A stretch of DNA of 64,000 bases, from assembly GCA_964019055.1 (NCBI GenBank), contig OZ025224.1, positions 4,725,376-4,789,375 on the forward strand, written 5' to 3'. A program made the position numbers and the translations under genes. Shown one piece after another: positions 60,935 to 64,000 of the stretch. This stretch comes from Anthopleura xanthogrammica (taxonomy: Eukaryota > Cnidaria > Anthozoa > Actiniaria > Actiniidae). Within the stretch, counting starts at the first letter, position 1; the number at the start of each line of letters is the position of its first letter. The notes under the pieces are model-generated. The model saw nothing but the letters and a program-made list of their open reading frames with translations, had not been told where the DNA came from and did no database searches.

Positions 60935-61591
60935 ATGTTTATCTACACAACTATTATGCTTCTTCTATTGGCCGAGATAAACCACAGTCAAGGATGCAGT
61001 GGATCATGCAAGATTAACGAGTCCCCACAAACAAACGTTGATTACAGACTTTGTGGGGACCAGATTACGCAGAAGTACACCGAACTTTGTGCAAATTCAG
61101 GAGCTGGGAAACGAAACCACATCACACACGGTAGGTGATCATGACTGAAGCTGATATTGCTTTTGGGAAAACATGGAGGGGCACCTAGAATAAAAGAATA
61201 AAAACTAATTACGGCAAAAATTTAGTGGGCACGTGGCCGCCCCCTCCCTACGCCAGTGGCATTGAGATAATACATCAAAGAAAAAAAGGCTCAACCCGAA
61301 AATTTCAGGGGGGCGACCGCCCTTGCTCCCCCCCCCCCCCTCTACGCCACTGGCTACGACACACTTTCTTCCTTCAAACCAGCCCTGTAGCGTTTTATGA
61401 AATAATTCTAAATGTCCTGTGTATTTTATTTTCTTACAGGACTTGAACATCGTTCAATTGTTGAGTCAAACTCGCTTGCAAAACGATTCCTCATCAGTCG
61501 TAGACAGATAAATAGTCAGAGGACAGATATAGTAGAAGAGTGTTGTGCAGAAGGTTGTAAGGCTGAAGAGATTCAGGAGTATTGTACATAA
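60935..61591 (+). CDS. Insulin-like peptide precursor 2
   Basis: Secreted insulin-superfamily precursor of about 115 residues, exons 60935-61130 and 61440-61591, again joined in phase 1 in the C-peptide. The signal peptide (core TTIMLLLLAE) is followed by a segment with two additional Cys (GCSGSCK), then the B chain LCGDQITQKYTELC, a KR site, the C-peptide with KR and RR sites, and the A chain DIVEECCAEGCKAEEIQEYC ending CT and TAA. B-chain spacing is Cys-x11-Cys and A-chain spacing CC-x3-C-x8-C. The shared LCGDQI and IVEECC..GC...E.QEYCT motifs and the shared intron position show that it is a tandem duplicate of the gene at 56164. The extra Cys pair is unusual for insulin-family hormones. 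Confidence 0.92.
61205..61365. repeat. GC-rich dispersed repeat
   Basis: CCCTACGCCAGTGGC and CTCTACGCCACTGGC recur with CCGCCCCCT and G/C runs. Fragments of this kind look like a degraded transposable element. It lies in the intron of insulin-like gene 2. Confidence 0.55.
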
Positions 61592-61617
61592 GACCACAAT
61601 GAAAACAAAGCCATGTT

Positions 61618-61968
61618 TTATTTAACATTCGTACCATATTTTATCGAATTGATACTGAAAACACGTACACTGGAAGGAGAGGGAGGGGAGGGAGCTAAAC
61701 CGTCTGGTTGTACGAAGCCCAAATAAGCACAATCCACCGATAAATCCTTATCCACATAAACTTGATCCAGATGTGCTTTAGGTTGCATTAATTTTTCTCC
61801 CATGTATATTCCCTGGATATCTCTTTCATCCGCTGGATAGTGCTTATTCGGTCGGTATAATTTATTCGGGCTTCGTAATACCGGCTCCAGTTGTGTGGGG
61901 TGGATCGATTCGACGAATACATTGGTCGATAGATTATTAAACAATGGATCGATGGGTCGTTTGAGCAA
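61618..61968 (-). CDS. Hypothetical 116-residue ORF, antisense to the 3' flank of insulin-like gene 2
   Basis: Intronless ORF with non-repetitive, soluble-looking composition (for example YPADERDIQGIYMGEKL and LDQVYVDKDLSVDCAYLGF) and no low-complexity bias. No family was recognised. It starts 377 bases beyond the stop of insulin-like gene 2, on the other strand. It could be one exon of an unseen gene, a processed pseudogene or part of a mobile element. Confidence 0.35.
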   Translation of the reverse strand: MLKRPIDPLFNNLSTNVFVESIHPTQLEPVLRSPNKLYRPNKHYPADERDIQGIYMGEKLMQPKAHLDQVYVDKDLSVDCAYLGFVQPDGLAPSPPSPSSVRVFSINSIKYGTNVK

Positions 61969-62529
61969 TGTTCTTTAAATGCTTACTCATTGATTTCGTT
62001 GAAATTATAGTACAAACGTTTTACGCTGCAACAACAGGAGTGATTAATGTTATACGATTCCAGAAACAACATTTATTTACATTTATTACATTTATTTATC
62101 AAAAGAAAGGAGCATATAACAATAATGTACTATTTAGTGTGCACTCGTGATTGAAGCATATTATACATTTATCGACTGATTATCATTATAATGCAAATCA
62201 ATTACGTGCATTTGCGATATGAAGTTGAAAGCGCGCCGAGAAAACCCCATCGAGCCACCTTAAAAGTACTTATATTTAGGCCTCAAGTACATTGCTTGGA
62301 CTGCCTTAAAGGAGGATCATGCGTGTGTCCCAGCACATCCTTTGCGCAAAATCATTTGACTGTCTGCAGTGTTCAGATGGAGACTCGTTTTCATGCCGTA
62401 CAAGCGAGAACTCTGAAATGGGCTATTTGGTGTGAGGATTTGGAATGGGGTATGAGCATTTGTAATTTCTTGTGAGGAATCGAGTATGAGTGTTTCGAAT
62501 TAATTGTGAGTGTTTTGGAATTTGGTGTA

Positions 62530-62622
62530 CACTTTGCGTGTGTACTTGCGTGTACTTGCGTGTACTTACGTGTACTTGCGTGTGCTTGCGTGTGTACTTG
62601 TGTGTACTTGCGTGTGTACTTG
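62530..62622. repeat. GTGTACTTGC minisatellite
   Basis: Imperfect tandem units of CGTGTACTTG and CGTGTGTACTTG. The overlapping ORFs on both strands are artefacts. Confidence 0.9.
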
Positions 62623-62745
62623 TGTGCCACCGTAGTTAAGAAAGTAGTTTCATTTTCTGCTGATTTTTATGCCTTTTCTTTCACAAAATAGCGGTTCGTT
62701 TGGCTATTTTGCCCAAATTCTCTTTCTTTCGTATTTCAACACTAG

Positions 62746-63990
62746 TTACAAGGCATCGAAATTAACATAAAGGCCATCATCGAATACGTCAAGGTTGATG
62801 TAATCCTAAAAGAGAAACAGGCAAAGAAACGAGATTAGTACAAAAAAATTCCCTTCACAGAACCCGTGCTTCTTTTGTTTCCCATCATAGATTATGGGAA
62901 AATTCAATAATCACAATAGCTCTCAGTGATGCTTTTGCTCTTGTGGATGTTGTTTGTATTGCGCTGTTTTTGTAACTTGTCATAAGTTAATGTCTTCGTC
63001 ATTGTCGTTGTAGCAGTTGTTCTTGTTCTGCTGCCGCTATCATTGTGAGGTGGCTGCTGTTGTGATTGCGGTGGTTGTCAATGTTCTGGTGGAATTTGGT
63101 CGCAGTTATTGTCGTCGTTTGGGACAACCATGGCATATGATGCATCCTGGTTACCCATAATTACTAACGGAATGAAAGACTGAAAATGGTAACATTTCAC
63201 CCAAAAATACGACTATACCTCTGTAGCTATATAGAAAGCGTTGATCTCTTGACGGATTGTGCTGAAGTAGGGTCTGTCTTCGGGTTTGTCCTTCCAGCAG
63301 TTCAGCATAAGAGAGTAACTAGAATGGCAGAAAAAGAAATGCAGTTGTATTGATATAACAACCGTTTCTTGTGCGTCTCGAAGACTTGTAAAATGTAACA
63401 TTTGATATGTGCGCTCTTCCAATTGTGCGAAATTAAAGTGACTATGCTACAACCTTTAGCTAGAACATCTCACACCAGAGCACTAGGCAATTTTATTACA
63501 TTTTACGGTTACTCCGAGGGAAAACTGAGCGAAGAATGCAGTTCATATCAAAGTATCTTACAGGGTTTCTGAGAGATGCGCAGGTTTTGGCATCCTGTAA
63601 CTTTCACGAAGAAGCCTCATGACATCCTTTCCCTTAAAACCAGGATACGGCGAATCACCTGAGATTTAAAAAAAAGATGATATTATGAAGTCATTTTAGT
63701 TGTATTTTCGTTCTTGGAACGTAATGCCATACGAGAGAGTGAGCCTATCGTAAATGCCCATCCATCCATAAATTCATTCATTCAGTTTCGCTGCACAAAA
63801 TATTGTAAGTAGATTGGACTTGGATCAGTTTGTTCCCCTCGCATTATAAGTTATCAAACATTATAAAACATGCAGGCGGGGGGGGGGGGGGGCATTATAT
63901 AGCATCTGAAGGTCAACGACGTGTTCATGCAAGATTTGGGGTAGATTACCTAGAGTAAAAAGCTCCCATAAGACGATTCCATAGGCCCAT
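62746..63990 (-). CDS. Receptor-type tyrosine kinase, C-terminal lobe and tail (partial)
   Basis: Four minus-strand exons in transcription order: 63990-63950 (WAYGIVLWELFTLG), 63658-63562 (GDSPYPGFKGKDVMRLL and RMPKP), 63318-63219 (SLMLNCWKDKPEDRPYFSTI) and 62805-62746 (tail and TAA). All junctions keep the frame. VLWE, PYPG and CWxxxPxxRPxF are the conserved C-lobe motifs of tyrosine kinases. The sequence resembles FGFR/VEGFR-like receptor kinases more than insulin receptors, whose corresponding segments differ. The tail contains DYINL and LYVNF, both Tyr-x-Asn motifs of the type bound by the Grb2 SH2 domain. The catalytic loop, transmembrane and extracellular parts lie beyond the window end, so the family cannot be fixed. 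Confidence 0.88.
63876..63893. repeat. Poly-G run in the kinase intron
   Basis: An 18-base G-rich run between kinase exons, of the same kind as the G/C runs at MITE ends elsewhere in the window, but no element could be delimited. Confidence 0.6.
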
Positions 63991-64000
63991 CTGCAAAACA

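Noticed and set aside
62191..62475. 94-residue plus-strand ORF with several Cys
   Set aside because: No signal peptide or recognised Cys pattern, it runs into the minisatellite region, and there is no splice support.

Overview
The window is nuclear DNA of an animal, most likely a cnidarian and probably an anthozoan (sea anemone or stony coral). The genes have many short exons with GT-AG introns. Secreted proteases end in ShKT (six-cysteine) domains, a fusion typical of cnidarians, and the AT-rich intergenic and intronic DNA is full of foldback and MITE-like elements. Nothing bacterial or organellar was seen. The species cannot be named from the sequence alone.

Layout. 459-5075 (+): the 3' part of a chymotrypsin-family serine protease with a C-terminal ShKT domain. 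6778-31242 (+), 35771-43772 (+) and 47030-52926 (+): three tandem genes, called A, B and C here, for secreted matrix-metalloproteinase-like enzymes. Each has a signal peptide, a peptidoglycan-binding-like propeptide with a PRCG[FV]PD cysteine switch, an RxKR processing site, a catalytic domain with [11 protein letters not shown], a Thr/Pro linker and one or two ShKT domains. No hemopexin domain was seen. 56164-58189 and 60935-61591 (+): two tandem insulin-like peptide genes. 62746-63990 (-): the last four exons of a receptor-type tyrosine kinase that continues beyond the window.

The dominant structure is in gene A. Its third intron is about 21.7 kb, against about 0.44 and 0.6 kb for the same intron in B and C. 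It is filled by a roughly 19.5-kb minisatellite (about 9246-28788). Each monomer has a T-rich TTTTCTTAG, a foldback core, an AATAAA and a (TTA)n tail. Higher-order duplications of 1,623, 888 and about 2,526 bp are visible from private variants, and the array carries two copies of a composite transposable element whose relative lies inverted in an intron of gene B. A second array of about 83 GGATGGAA units begins about 22 bases after the zinc-site exon of gene A. The last exon of gene A carries a frame break in an eight-A run, so A is either a decaying paralogue or holds a sequencing error.

Genes B and C share a nearly identical tract through the catalytic exons and the introns between them, which suggests gene conversion or recent partial duplication. 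One MITE insertion in C has an exact empty site in B, and one Mutator-like MITE in B has a 9-bp target duplication.

Functionally, the left 54 kb holds extracellular proteolysis genes (digestive, matrix-remodelling or venom-type roles cannot be separated from sequence). The right 8 kb holds insulin-family ligands beside a receptor-kinase 3' end. Exon boundaries come from reading frame, splice consensus and agreement among paralogues; no transcript data were available.
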